Notes under the pieces: generated by a model | Seen by the model: the letters and a program-made list of their open reading frames with translations, nothing else | What the model was told of the DNA's origin: nothing | Database searches by the model: none | Made by a program: the position numbers and the translations under genes | Assembly: GCF_000499845.2 (NCBI RefSeq) | Contig: NC_023758.2 | Span: forward strand, 26,571,520 to 26,635,519 | Origin: Phaseolus vulgaris | Taxonomy: Eukaryota; Streptophyta; Magnoliopsida; Fabales; Fabaceae | Length of the DNA stretch: 64,000 nucleotides | Reading direction: 5' to 3' | In this document: positions 34,475 through 46,507 of the stretch, in pieces | Position numbering within the stretch: position 1 is the first letter of the stretch | Layout of the letters: every line of letters starts with the position of its first letter

Positions 34475-34817
34475 CTTTATTTTACTCTATCACTATATCT
34501 CGCTCAATATCCTACTCAAACAATAAGAGAAGAAAAAAAGACCAATTGTTTTCTGTGGATTAAAATTCTTCTAAAAACTATTCATATATATAATGGAAAA
34601 TTATTGTTGTTGATAACCATATTAATACAATCTTCAATGTATTCATATCAATTACCCTTTATTTTAGAAACAAACTAAATAAAAAATAGTAAAACAAACT
34701 GCTGACAACCATATTCGCATCACATTTTTATATTTTAAAATCATAATAAGAAAGAATCTATTTTTAATCAATCTAATATTATTATAATCATAATTATTAT
34801 TTTTCAAACAATCGATA

Positions 34818-37480
34818 CCTGGCATCGCCCATACCTGGCGTCGCCCTTGGTGGGTCCCACCGTACGTTTGACTTTGACCTTGGTCAACGACCGGGGACGG
34901 GTCGGTACACAAGCCCCCCAGTCTTGAGCTGACAACTGTTTTCAGCGAAAAGACTAAGGCCTCACCCTACCGTCCACGTGGTGATCTGATGACGTGACAT
35001 TCTTTGAGCTGGTGACGTGACATTCTCTGCGCTGGTGATGTGACACCTTAAGTCACGCTTTAATCTCTTGACACGTGGCCCAATCGCACGGCCAGCACTT
35101 AACGTCTCTCGCGCTCCTCAAGTTTACGTTATATCTTTCAAAAACCGCGCGCTCCAGTTACTGTTTCATCACTTTTCGCATCCTCAGCACTGTTCATCTT
35201 CTTGAAGCTTTCTCTGCGTTCTCTCTTCACACCTCAAACCTTCATCAACCCGATCATTCAAAGGTATGATTTTTCTCCTTCGATGGCTCTTTCTCTTGAC
35301 TTTTTGTGTTAATATTACTGCCTGGGTCTGTTTGTTTTCTTCGCATTCACACTTTCCTTCCTCATTTCTCTGTTTCCCCTCTTTTCAATCTCTCGCGTGG
35401 GTAAGGTTTTTCCTAGGGTTTCTTCCCCTTTTTCGCCTTAACCCTTATTTGCTAAACCTTTACTCTTCTTGATTCTTCAGTTTCCTTCATGGCGCGTACT
35501 AAAACGACTGCCAACCCTCCACCTCCAAGGGTCAACTACAGAGCCCTATACCCTTGGGCCCCGATGAGTTGCTCTCTAAGTGCTTAAGCTTAACCTCCCT
35601 CAAGGACTGGCGGGACCACGTTGGCAACCCAAGCATCTACCAGTACAGCGCCTTCGCTAGGAGGCATGATGCGTACATCTCTGCGCAACCTTGCACTCCA
35701 GGCGAGCCTGTCTGCGCAAACAATGGGGTGCCCTTCTTTTTCTTTTACCAAACGGTGTTCAAATGCATTGGGATGCGTTTGCCCTTTTCTGGATTCGAGA
35801 GGGAGCTCTTGACCGAGATAAACGTCGCCCCTGCCCAGCTACACCCCAATAGTTGGGCCTTCGTCAAGGTGTTTGGAATCCTTTGCGGGTACTTTGGCTA
35901 GCCCCCCTCCGTGGACATCTTCCTCCATTTCTTTGAGATAAAGAAGCAAGGGAAAAGCCTATGGGTGAGCTTCAACGGTATTGCTGGAAGAGTCCTCCTC
36001 TCCCTATTCCAGCAATCCTACAAAGGCTGGAGGGGAAAATTCTTCAGGGTGTGCTGCACTGAGCACGACCACTCTGCGCTAGATGGCTTCCCCCTATACT
36101 AGGTGCAGGAAGTAAAGCTGACCAAGCCTAAGACCTTAGATGAGCTGCCCTCGACTGATGAAGAGGTTTGTCAAATTCTGGCTAGCGTGGGGGTCCTCGA
36201 TACCTTTGAGCTGATAGCTCGTGCATACGATGCTAAGGCCCTCACCAAATACATAAGTATGAGAACCATTCCCCATTTAACTGTTTTCTTTCTACTTCTG
36301 CTTGTTTTTCATTCTTGGTTGTATGTGAATTATCTGTTTTCCTCATGCTTTAACTTAGCTTGTGCCTAACCCTTGCTCTGTTTGCTTTTTTGGTGCCGAT
36401 TCCAAAATGGATAGGAATAAAAGACTGAGGCTCGCCCAAGCTTTGAAAACCAAGGGCGAAGCTACGTCCAAGGGAGCTGGGGACTCCACACACCCAACTT
36501 CTGAACCTGCTCCTACATCCCCAACCTCTCGCCCCCAAGACCCATCTCATGCCACACCTCCACAAACTCTTCCTTCTCCAACTCGCACTCCAAACTCTCC
36601 ACCTCCCATAGCGGTCGTGCCCCTCGCCTTGGCCGAGACTGCCGCAACACCAGCCCCCCTGGACAAAGGCAAAGGGGTGGTGGTGTTGCCTTCAGACGAC
36701 GAAGGAGACTCTGCTGAAGGGCAAGTCTTCAAGAGGAGGAGAACCACTAAGGTCGTCACCTCCACTTCCTCTTCCAACCATGGTGCCGAATCACTAAGGG
36801 AGCACCCTCTAAGCGCCACCTCACCTCCACAACAACTGGCTTTGGAGGGTGGGGTTGAATCTGAACCTGCTCAAACCACTCCTACAATGGCCCCAATGCT
36901 TCCACAACCAGTCCAAGAAATGCTGAAGGGTTACCTTCACAAGGTGTCTCCAGGGGGCCAATCTGAGGGGGCCAAGAAGGAGGGTATGAATTTCTACCTT
37001 GGTGCCTTCCTTGCCTGTGCCAACTCTTGGCGTGATCAGGCCAGGGCCAAGGCTAGTGAGCTTTCTGCCCTTCAAGCTCTAGAGAAAGAGTGCGCCTCCC
37101 TGAAGGAGGAGAAACGCCGCTGGGAGTGCCAAGAGGAGGCCTACAAGGACTCCTTGAAGGTGGCTCAGAAGGCAAAGGAGGAGGCTAGCAAGAGATTGCA
37201 CGAAACAGGGCAAGCCCATGCAGAACTTCTGGGGCAGGTCGTGCCTCTTTGTGTGCAAATCGTGGATCTCAAAGACGCTGTTGAAACTTCCAAGGCTCAA
37301 CAAAAAAAACTCGAAGACCACTGCATCGATCGAGAGCTGAAGCTGGGAGCGGCGGAGGCAACACTTCAGGCTAAGACCAAGACTTGTGACCTGCTTGAGG
37401 CTAAGGTTAAGGCCTTTGACTTGCTTGAAGCCGAGCTGCAGGCAGAGTTGGTCAAAGCTTTCGCGGCCAAAGATGAGGAG
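34818..37480 (+). mobile_element. Captured Tat fragment, copy c
   Basis: Identical joints to copies a and b; U3 tip 34818-34909. The last captured copy: the next unit reverts to ordinary spacer. Confidence 0.88.
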
Positions 37481-37516
37481 CAATACGATTTCATAGCGCA
37501 TCTTGTGTCACGCTGA
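35489..37516 (+). pseudogene. Captured Tat antisense gene, copy c
   Basis: Same lesions as copies a and b and the same Val as copy b, which makes b and c the closest pair. Confidence 0.82.
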
Positions 37517-37949
37517 AGAACCATGTGTTGCTCTAATAAAACTAGCCATCTTCTTCTCCATCTAGAAAATTCCAAAACAATTGAACTTTCGTTCATCACC
37601 ATACCAAAGCCAGCAAATGTAGCACGAAGGATCGACAAATCCGCATGCTTACCAACATGAAGTTGATAGAGTAATCCAATGAAATTAGTCTACGTGCTTG
37701 TTATTCTTCAAGTAGGATTTAGTTTGAAACATGTTGTCCTAGATTTGTCTAAGTGCTAAAGTTGAAGTTCTTGATTTGATTATTTTCCATTTGGTTATGA
37801 AAAATTCAAGTGAATGAGAGGTGGTCTCCTTCTATTACCATGATTCAGGACATGTCACAAGATTGAGAGCTTACAATGCAAAGCTGGATTTGGAAACAAA
37901 TTTTTTTCCACAACCAATCCATCTAAACAATATTTGAACCAACCCTTTA

Positions 37950-40900
37950 ACAACTTATTTCTAAAAAATAATGTCACCAATTTTGTTGCCCTATGATATT
38001 TAGTAGAAAGAATTTAGGTCGTATCAAAATCTTACCAGGGACTAAAATATATGCGCAAAAAGGACCACCGAAAGAAATTGGACAGATGCATATAACCAGA
38101 TAACCTAGTACATCACTGGGAAAACAAAATTTCAGTTAGGATTTGCATATTAGTGAAACACAACCACGCGATAGAAAAAATGTCACCACTATATTACCTT
38201 ATTGTTGAACATGTAGCTTGATTAATCATAAAAATGTCATATCTCACTATGGGATTTATGTTTTTTAAACTTTTAAAAAAATGAATTTTAGGCTATCAAT
38301 CTCATTTTTGTCTTTTCTTTGGTCCGTAATGATTGAATTTTTGGATTTGCATATTGCCCACCAATTTGCATGAAAATGGTTTATACCTATTATATCTGAA
38401 ATTCTTTGTTGGTACTCCAATTGGGTGTAGCAACAATAACAAAAAGACGAAAAACTAAAATGTTGCAGAAACATCTCAACATTCAACACTTTTTTACCTT
38501 AAATTATAAGTCAAATTGGTAACATCTCGCATATTTTTTTTATGGTACTGGAATTTGAGTAAACTTTCCAATGTTAATGCTTTATGATCAATCTTCATAG
38601 ATATTGTTAAAATTAACAATCAATTACAATAAATAAAATCGGATTTTGCATTTTTTTTTATAAATTTTTTGTCTCATATTGTAGGGACTAATATAGTGAA
38701 GATTTATATAATATATCACAATTTAGAATCATCGTCATCTGATCTGATATGTTGCATGGATTTAGCAGAAACAATGGCAAAAGTGGCTTGGATTTTTATG
38801 ACCAAAGACTTTGCAACGACCACCTTTTCCGCAGGGATGGTTTAGACAAAGAGAATTACAATGTTTGTCATCCTGTGTTCCTGGGTTGCAACTTCGTACA
38901 CGGTTGTCAGAACAACAATACACATCCTTTTCTTCTATATCTTTTATGCTCATCCATTCACCTAAATCCTTCACATCACTCTCCTTCGTCGTTGATTCTG
39001 CTCCACCTATATCTTCACACACCAATTATACATTATTCTAACACAATATCTACCATGATCACACACATTCATCATTAATACATGCATGCAACAACACATA
39101 TACTTTTAACTGAATCTGAAATGGTTAATGCATGCAACCTATAACAACAAAGATTAGAACCAAAGTTTCTTAGTTTCTCCCATAATGAAACCCAGTTTAC
39201 CGAAGAATAAAACGATGACCAGAATGCAAGCAAGGAGTGGGAAACGTGTTTTTGCTGCTATTGCCATCTTTATTTTACTCTATCACTATATCTCGCTCAA
39301 TATCAAACTCAAACAATAAGAGAAGAAAAAAAGACCAATTGTTTTTGTGGATTAAAATTCTTCTAAAAACTATTCATATATATAATGGAAAATTATTGTT
39401 GTTGATAACCATGTTAATACAATCTTCAATGTATTCATATCAATTACCCTTTATTTTAGAAACAAACTAAATAAAAAATAGTAAAAGAAACTGCTCACAA
39501 CCATATTCGCATCACATTTTTATATTTTAAAATCATAATAAGAAAGAATGTATTTTTAATCAATGTAATATTATTATAATCATAATTCTTACTTTTCAAA
39601 CAACCGATATAATTTTATACCATGATTCATCAATAATTTTTTTTTTCAAAATTAAATATTTCACCTATTCATATATAAAAAATCAAATTAATTTAAGAAA
39701 TGTTTTAATTTCCCAGATTTATGTTTTTAAAAATATTTTAAAAATAAAATAGAGCAATAATTTTTTATTTCAATCAGAATTTGATAGATTTAGTTTTCAC
39801 CCTAATTCCATTCATTAATGTATTATTGAAATCATAGTATATGCCTTGAATCCTGAAAATTGAGAGTACCCGAGAATAAAATGATGAGAAGAATGGCAAC
39901 AAGGGTAGAAGAATTGTGGTTGATCCTTGATATTTCTAATTCTAATTTAGTTGGTAGTGTTGGGTAGACAATAGGAGATTATATTGTGGTTTGATATGTA
40001 TATAGAAAGATACTCTTTGAACTCACTACTCTGTATAAGGGTTGAACCACCCCTGAAGTAGGTGTATTTAATTTTATTACTTCTTACTGATAAAAAAAAG
40101 TCATCGTTCAATATTTTTATTTAATTTCTTTTTACGAATAAAAGAAGCATTGCGATATATATAGCTAGAGAGACATATGTTACCTGCACAGAAAAATGGC
40201 TTTATTAACATAAGTTATTTTTTATCGACAAGAAAAAATAAATAAATATGGGTCACTTCAAGAGTGGGCCAACCCTTTATACATCCTGAACACCCAACAA
40301 TTAATTCAACCTAACAAAATCAATCAATTTAAAACGTTAATTATTTATATAAAAACAAAAACGAGTTACTAAAGTCATTTATTCTATATAACCTACAAAC
40401 TACAATAACAGTCATGAAGGAAAAGAAATTATGTTTATTTTCTTAACAAAAAACTTCACTTTTCTATCATGGTTTGCATTAATATGCATCAAACGAATCA
40501 ACTAAACTATTGGACATGCTAAAAAAAATAAGACCAAGAAAACATCTGCATAGTGATTAAAAATAATTAAACATCTGGATTGGAAAAAAAATCGTTATAG
40601 CATAATTTAAATTTAATTAAACTCATTAAAGGAAGTGTCTGAATATTTTTTTTATCCGGAAAAATAAAATAATTTAAGATATTGTGGCAGTTATTTTTGT
40701 ATAAATTGGCGTTTATAACCGCCACAATATACGCTTGTGGCGGTTTCCTAAACTGGCATACAACTAGCGACAACAAAGTTTAATGTGGCGGTTTTATGCT
40801 ACCCGCCACAACACCCGTCACTTTAACACTATGTTTAAAGTGGCAGTTTTTATGTGTAAGTAATGTCAGTTATAACTGTCGCAATTCAATTCATTGGAGA

Positions 40901-41307
40901 AGATTCCACGCCATTATATAATGTATAATGTGGCGTTTTTAACTGTCAGTAATTTTTAAAATAAATTGTAAAAATAATACGTGGGTTTCAACTGACGTAA
41001 TTTTAATTCTAAATAAATCAAAATTAACCACCACTTTTTTATAATATGGTTTGCACAATTAAACTAAAGATAATATATTTTCATAAAAGAAAATACTAAT
41101 AAAATGAAATAATGTATAAAGTTATGAGCATTCATTCATTTCATTGAAAATTAAAACACACATAATATTGTTCAAAAGTTGATACATACTTGAAAATTAA
41201 AACACATAAGTATTGAAAATAATTGCCAACAAGTTTTGGCAATTCCCTTTAGCTTAGTTTACAATACGATTTCATAGCGCATCTTGTGTCACGCTGAAGA
41301 ACCATGT
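37950..41307. repeat. Host tandem unit 6, cut by CRM-like element
   Basis: Starts as a near-copy of units 4-5 including the ~210-bp deletion (38696/38697), then from about 39300 has the ordinary spacer of units 1-2 with the orphan exon remnant (39870-39933) and the TGGCGGTT patch. It ends inside CACGCTGAAGAACCATGT, where the CRM-like LTR begins. The rest of the unit is not in the window. Confidence 0.88.
38762..39267 (-). CDS. Defensin-like peptide, copy 6
   Basis: Exon 1 39201-39267, exon 2 38762-39012. Predicted protein identical to copies 4 and 5, ten Cys intact, but the upstream DNA is the ordinary AT-rich spacer without the Tat U3 tip. This makes it the natural comparison for any promoter effect in copies 4 and 5. 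Confidence 0.8.
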
Positions 41308-42275
41308 TGATGGAGATCAAGTTCACGTGGATATGGAGGCCAATCATCAAGAACAAGAAGAGGTTGAGGCTCAAATGGAGGACGCTCATGGAGTTAAAAG
41401 CCCACCTCAAAGGCTTACAAGGAGCATGTTCAAGGCTTTAGGAGCTAATGGACGTTTGTTTTCTCTTTTTGTAATTTCTTTGTTTGAAGGTGCTTAGAGG
41501 GAAACATAAGAAACCTCTTTTGTAAAAGCATCTTTAGGTCTTTAGTTTAGGAAACTTAGGGGAGTGTGCGTTTAGTAGAGAGGTGTAGACGTAATAGGGA
41601 GGTAACAAAGTAAGAGAGGAAGTCACACCTTCCTCATGCTTTAGGATTGGTGCCACTTTCATGTCATTTGAGGGGGAATTTTGAATTTAATTAGCTTTGC
41701 ATTTAAGCACCTCTAGGCTATAAATAAAGGTGCTTAGCTTGTACAATTCAGATTTGAATTTTTGAATTAGAGAAACTCTACTCAATTTGATATAGAATTG
41801 GAGAGCTTTGTGCCTTCCTCACTTAGTCTTCTCTTGAGAGTTCTTTGTTACCTCAAGTGGCGGCATAGCACACTCATCTTGGAGTCTCCATCCTCTAAGG
41901 GGCGTGTTCATCCAACCAATCCCTCCATCTTCATGAGCTTTCTCTTCTCCTTCCTTCCTTCTCTTTTTATGTTCATGTCTTAGCTTGTTTCTTTGCATTT
42001 TCAGTTCGGTATTTTAGTTCCTTTGCTGTTTTGCTTCGGTTCCTTTTGCTTTTGCCGATCCTCTTTGCTTATTCTTCATTTCTAGTTGTTGTTTTGATTC
42101 AATTGACAATACATGGAACTTCCATATGAGTTTGGGTTTTGGTACTAGTCTTGGTGAGTTCTTGAACATAGAACCTTGATCCAATTCTATCATAAAGTGC
42201 CTATCTCATATCCAACTCAAGTTGATTCTTAAGAATGTCAAGAATCATTCATATTGTGCTATTGGAATCACATCA
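41308..42275 (+). repeat. CRM-like 5' LTR (968 bp)
   Basis: TGATGGAGATCAAG to GGAATCACATCA. An open frame fills 41309-41497 (62 codons and TAG). A TATAAATA core lies near 41719. Followed by the PBS, so this is a true 5' LTR, not a solo LTR. Confidence 0.88.
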
Positions 42276-42287
42276 TGTGGTATCATG

Positions 42288-42299
42288 TGGTATCAAGAG
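42288..42299 (+). other. CRM-like primer binding site
   Basis: TGGTATCAAGAG resembles the initiator tRNA-Met site TGGTATCAGAG, with one base added. The ten bases TGTGGTATCA are duplicated just upstream (42276-42285). The inverted copy at 47416-47426 is the perfect form. Confidence 0.7.
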
Positions 42300-43516
42300 T
42301 TTAGGTGTATTCTTGTTTAATTTTTGAGTTGTGTTGCACTTTATTTCAAGAGCTCTTTAATTCTTGCTGTTTACATTTCTGTTTTTAGGCTTATTTTGAG
42401 TTTTATTGCTGTTTTCTTTATTTTGCCTATCATGTGTTTGAGTATTTTCCTTTTTGAATCCATACAAGTTTTGTCTTAGTCATGTTTTTCCATAATTGTC
42501 ATCACTTCTTGTAGTACTTTTATTGAATTTTTTGTTTCTTGCTTTGGTGTCATATAATTTTCTAAGTTTGATATTTGATCCTTTGTGCATTTTTTGTTTT
42601 AGAATTGAGTTCATACTTGTATTCTAGACCTATACAAGTACCTATACATCATTTTCCATTATGTCTTTGATAGTTCTTAATTCTGTTTTTCATTCCTGTT
42701 AGGATTCCTCTATTTTTCTGAAAACGTGCTTACTGTTTTTATTTATTTCAATTTATTTACTCACTGGAAAATTCTGAAATTCTGGATTTGTGTTCTTCAA
42801 AGTGTTATAAAAGAGTAGAAAAAAGAAGTACTCAAAAATTCAAAGTACACAAAAAATGATAAATAAAATACAAAAGGTGTTCAATTCTGCCGAAAAAAAT
42901 ACGGTAATCTGGCAGCGATTTTGAAAACTTTATCTCAATTAATTGGCTAACTGTTTTTAAGTAATTCCAGTGCCATTTTTGAGCTAAGATCTTGAAGTTT
43001 CTGTGGTTAAAATTTCATAATCTAGTTCGCTTTATATCGTTCCAGTTAAATCAGTGAACATCAAGCACAGTTTGCATAAAAAAAAATTTCCAGTAGTTCT
43101 GTTTTTTTGTTTTCTTCATCTACTCTAGTGCTTTTCTTTAAGTATTCTTTTGTGTGCCTACTTTCTCATTGAGTTCCTTATTTTCTTGCTTGTCTTTTAT
43201 TCATTATTCTTTGAGTTTGTCATACATCTAGTATTCCTTTTGTTATGGCCTTTTATTGCTTATACCTTTTCTTCTTTGTCTTTATTGCTTCATTGGTTTT
43301 GTGGTGTTTGGCTTTGAGATTGGTCTGCCTTGCTTTGACATCTTTCATTTGAGGATTCCTAAGGCTTCAAGATCAGCTTGGTGCAGGGACATTATTTCTT
43401 TGAGAGTGGCTTTTCAAGCCAATTTCACTTCGGCAATTTGGTTGCCAAATTATTTTTTAGCTAACTTTGTTTCTTAACTTGTTTGCTGTTTTTGTGTTTG
43501 CTGTTTTCATTTGCAA
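42300..43516 (+). other. CRM-like leader (untranslated), copy 1
   Basis: About 1.2 kb, T-rich, no gene. Copies recur at about 44936-46149 (direct) and 46508-47415 (inverted). A segment around the CACCAAGTGCTTGTG motif, present in the other copies, is missing here. Confidence 0.75.
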
Positions 43517-44935
43517 ACGGCTGGCTATTCAAGTGGTGAATCTTACAAGCAGCACTCTCCTTCCAAAGCTTCAATCCTTGGTGAATTGCATGAAGCTCAA
43601 CGCACCATTCGGCGTTTGGAAGAAAAGTTGCAAAAGATGGAAGTGCAACAAGCTAGGCCATCTCACTCTATCAATGATGGGCATCATTCACATAGACCTT
43701 CATCAAGAGGTTCTTCAAATGACTTAGGCCGTGCAGTGGACCATAGGAGAAGGCGAACTCCACCCCAATTCCATGGACATAGAAATCACAACCAAGGGGA
43801 GAGACATCACCGTGGAGAGGGATACTACCAAGATGCAAAGGTTAGGCTACCTTCAGTCAAGCTTCCTTGTTTCAATGGCTCTAGTGATCCTAATGTGTAT
43901 TTAGATTGGGAGGCTAAGTGATGGAGATCAAGCTCAAGTGGACATGGAGGCCAATCAACAAGATCAAGAAGAGGTAGAGGCGCAAATGGAGGACGCCCAT
44001 GGAGGTCAAAGCCCACCTCAAAGGCTTACAAGAAGCATGTTCAAAGCTTTAGGAGCTAGGGGACAATTATTTTCTCTTTTTGTAATTTCTTTGGTTGAAG
44101 GTGCTTAGAGAGAAACATTAGAAACCTCTATTGTTATAGCATCTTTTAGGCTTTAGTTAGGAGCTTTAGAAGGGGGGGTGCGTTAGTAGATAGGTGTAGG
44201 AGTAGAACAGGAGGTGCCAAAGTGAAGGAAGAGGTCACACCTTCCTCATGCATTGTTTTTGGCGCCGATTCTTGAAGCTTTCTAGGAGGGAGTTTTTGAA
44301 TTTGTGTAGCTTGCATTTCAGCACCTTAGGCTATAAATAGAGGTGCTCTCTTTGTATTTTTCAGATTGGAATTTAGAGTAAAGAAACTATACTCAAATTT
44401 GAGTGAGCATTGGAGAGCTTTTGAGCCTTCTTCTCTAGTCTTATCTTAATGGATCCATGGTGTCCTCAAGTGGCGGCAACACACTAATCTTGGAGCAGCC
44501 ATACTCCAAGTGGCGTGATCAATCACCTTCTCTTCCATCTCCATAAGTGTTCTTTTCTCTAGCTTTGTGTCTTCTTCATTTTCATATCTAGTATGATTGT
44601 TATTGCCTTTTTTGGTTCGGCTATTTCCATTTTCCAGCAAGCTTTTCTTCCTTTGTTTGATTTGGGTTCGGTGTGTTTAATTTCCAGCACTACTAATTCA
44701 GTTTGGTTATCTTTTGTTCCATTCTTTTCGGTTCAATTTGATCAAATTGGAACTTCCATATGAATTTTGGATTTGGTGCTAGTTTTGGTGAGTTCTTGAC
44801 TTAGAACATTGATCCAATTCTAAGAAAAGTGCCTAACTATTGTCCAACTCAAGTTGATTCCTAAGAAGATCAAGAATCTTTCTCTTCTATGCTATTGGAA
44901 TCACATCACTAAGTGTGAACAAATATTTGTCCAAC
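43517..44935 (+). pseudogene. CRM-like gag start, copy 1, with solo LTR inside
   Basis: Reads TAGYSSGESYKQHSPSKASI, then a coiled coil (LGELHEAQRTIRRLEEKLQK), a His/Arg-rich stretch and LPCFNGSSDPNVYLDWEAK. The start codon is ACG where the second copy (46150) has ATG. A solo LTR interrupts at 43919-44908; after it the frame goes on as CEQIFVQHQV for a few codons and fuses to leader sequence near 44935, so the gag core is missing here. Confidence 0.75.
43919..44908 (+). mobile_element. Solo LTR of CRM-like family (990 bp), TSD CTAAG
   Basis: TGATGGAGATCAAGC to GGAATCACATCA, flanked by CTAAG at 43914-43918 and 44909-44913, inside gag of a relative of the same family. Open frame at its 5' edge, 43920-44108. 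Confidence 0.93.
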
Positions 44936-46149
44936 ACCAAGTGCTTGTGAAAAGGTTTATGACACTCATTCTTCATATGAGTTTGGCTGCTTTTTGGAAC
45001 GGCATTCTCCTTCCATAAGCTGACCTTAAGCTGCCTTTCACTTCTTGTTATATCTTGTGATATGTCTTTTAATTTTGTAATCATGTCAAGTTTTGTCTTA
45101 GTCATGTTATTCCATAATTGTCATTACTTCTAGTAGTACTTTTATTGCTTTTGATTGTTTCTTGCTTTAGTGTCATATAATTTTCTGAGTTTGATATTGA
45201 TCTTTTGTGCATTTTCTGTTTTAGTTTGAGTTCATGCTTGTATTCTAGACCTATACAAGTTCCTATACATCATTTTCCATTATGTCTTTGCTAGTTCAAC
45301 GTTCTGTTTTTCATTCCTATTAGGATTCCTCTGTTTCTGAAAAAGTGGTTACTGTTTTTCCTTATTACAATTGATTTACTCATTGGAAAATTCTGAAATT
45401 CTGGATTTGTGATATTCAAAGTGTTAGAAAAGAGTAGGAAAAAAGAATTATTCAAAAATTCAAAGTACACCAAAAATGATAAATAAAATACAAAAAGTGT
45501 ACATTACTGCCAAAAAAAATACGGTAATCCGGCAGCGATTTTGAAACATTTATCTCAATTAATTGGCTTACTGTTTTTATGTGATTCCAGTGCCATTATT
45601 GAGTTAACATCTTGAAGTTTCTGTGGTTTAAATTTCATAATCCAGTTCGCTCTATATCATTCCAGTTAAATCAGTGAATATCAAGCACAGTTTGCATAAA
45701 AAAAAAAATTCCAGTAGCTAAATTTTTGTTTTCTTCATCTACTCTAGTACTTTTCCTTAAGTATTCTTTAGTGTGACTACTTTCTCATTGAGTTCTTTAT
45801 TTTTCTTGATTGTCTTTCATTCCTTACTCTTTGAGTTTGTCTTACATATAGTATTCCTTTTGCAATTACCTTTCTTTGCTTATACCTTTTCTTGTTTGTC
45901 TTTATTGTTTCATTGGTTTTGTGGTGGTTGCCTTTGAGATTGGTGTGCTTGCTTTGACATCTTTCATTTGAGGATTCCAAGACCTCAAGATCAGATTGGT
46001 GCAAGAACATTATTTCTTTGAGAGTGACCTTTTTTTTCTGCCTCAATTCACTTCGGCATTTTGATTGAAACACTCACTGTTTTTTTTTTTGTTCATTTTC
46101 TTTCTTAACTTGTTTGCTGTTTTTGTGTGTTTGCTGTTTTTAATTCCAA
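44936..46149 (+). other. CRM-like leader, copy 2
   Basis: Parallels 42440-43516 with many substitutions and indels, including long T and A runs (45694-45706, 46079-46090). No gene. It begins with the CACCAAGTGCTTGTG segment fused to gag codons. Confidence 0.75.
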
Positions 46150-46507
46150 ATGGCTGGATTTTCAAGTGATGCATCCTACAAGCAGAATTCTCCTTCCAAA
46201 GCTTCAATCCTTGGTGAATTACATGAAGCACAAAGAACCATTAGACGCTTGGAAGAGAAATTGCAAAAAATGGAGGTGCAACAAGCTAGACCATCTCCTT
46301 CAATCCATGATGAGCATCATAGACCTTCAACAAGAGCCTCTTCAAATGATTTTGGCCGTGAAGATGAGCATAGGAGAAGGAGAACTCCACCCCAATTCCA
46401 TGGACAAAGACATCATCATCAAGGGGAAAGACATCACTATGGCAATGGCTTCTATCAAGATGCAAAGTCTAGGCTTCCTTCGGTCAAGCTTCCTTGTTTT
46501 AATGGCT
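46150..46507 (+). pseudogene. CRM-like gag start, copy 2
   Basis: Starts at ATG with MAGFSSDASYKQNSPSKASI and the same coiled coil and His-rich stretch as copy 1. Cut after LPCFNGF, where a T9-A10 run joins it to inverted leader sequence. Confidence 0.75.

Larger units (their letters stand above)
33159..37949. repeat. Host tandem unit 5 (4,791 bp, chimeric)
   Basis: Contains DEFL copy 5 and captured fragment c. Carries the same ~210-bp deletion joint at 33903/33904. One A fewer than unit 4 in the A run near 33383. Gene-free 33159-33968 is AT-rich spacer. Confidence 0.9.
24322..38696. repeat. Three near-identical 4.79-kb chimeric units
   Basis: Copies 24322-29112, 29113-33903 and 33904-38696, period 4,791-4,793. 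By eye only a handful of differences are seen (for example A/C at 25619 versus 30411, C/G at 27330 versus 32122, one A fewer near 33383). Each starts TGAAGATTTATATAATATAT and ends GGGACTAATATAG. Each holds a DEFL gene, a Tat U3 tip, a polypurine tract and an antisense-gene pseudogene. A partial fourth copy (38697 to about 39300) runs into ordinary unit sequence. Confidence 0.92.

Noticed and set aside
24322..38696. A CRISPR-like or satellite array
   Set aside because: Period is 4.79 kb with genes and transposon parts inside; no short repeat-spacer pattern.
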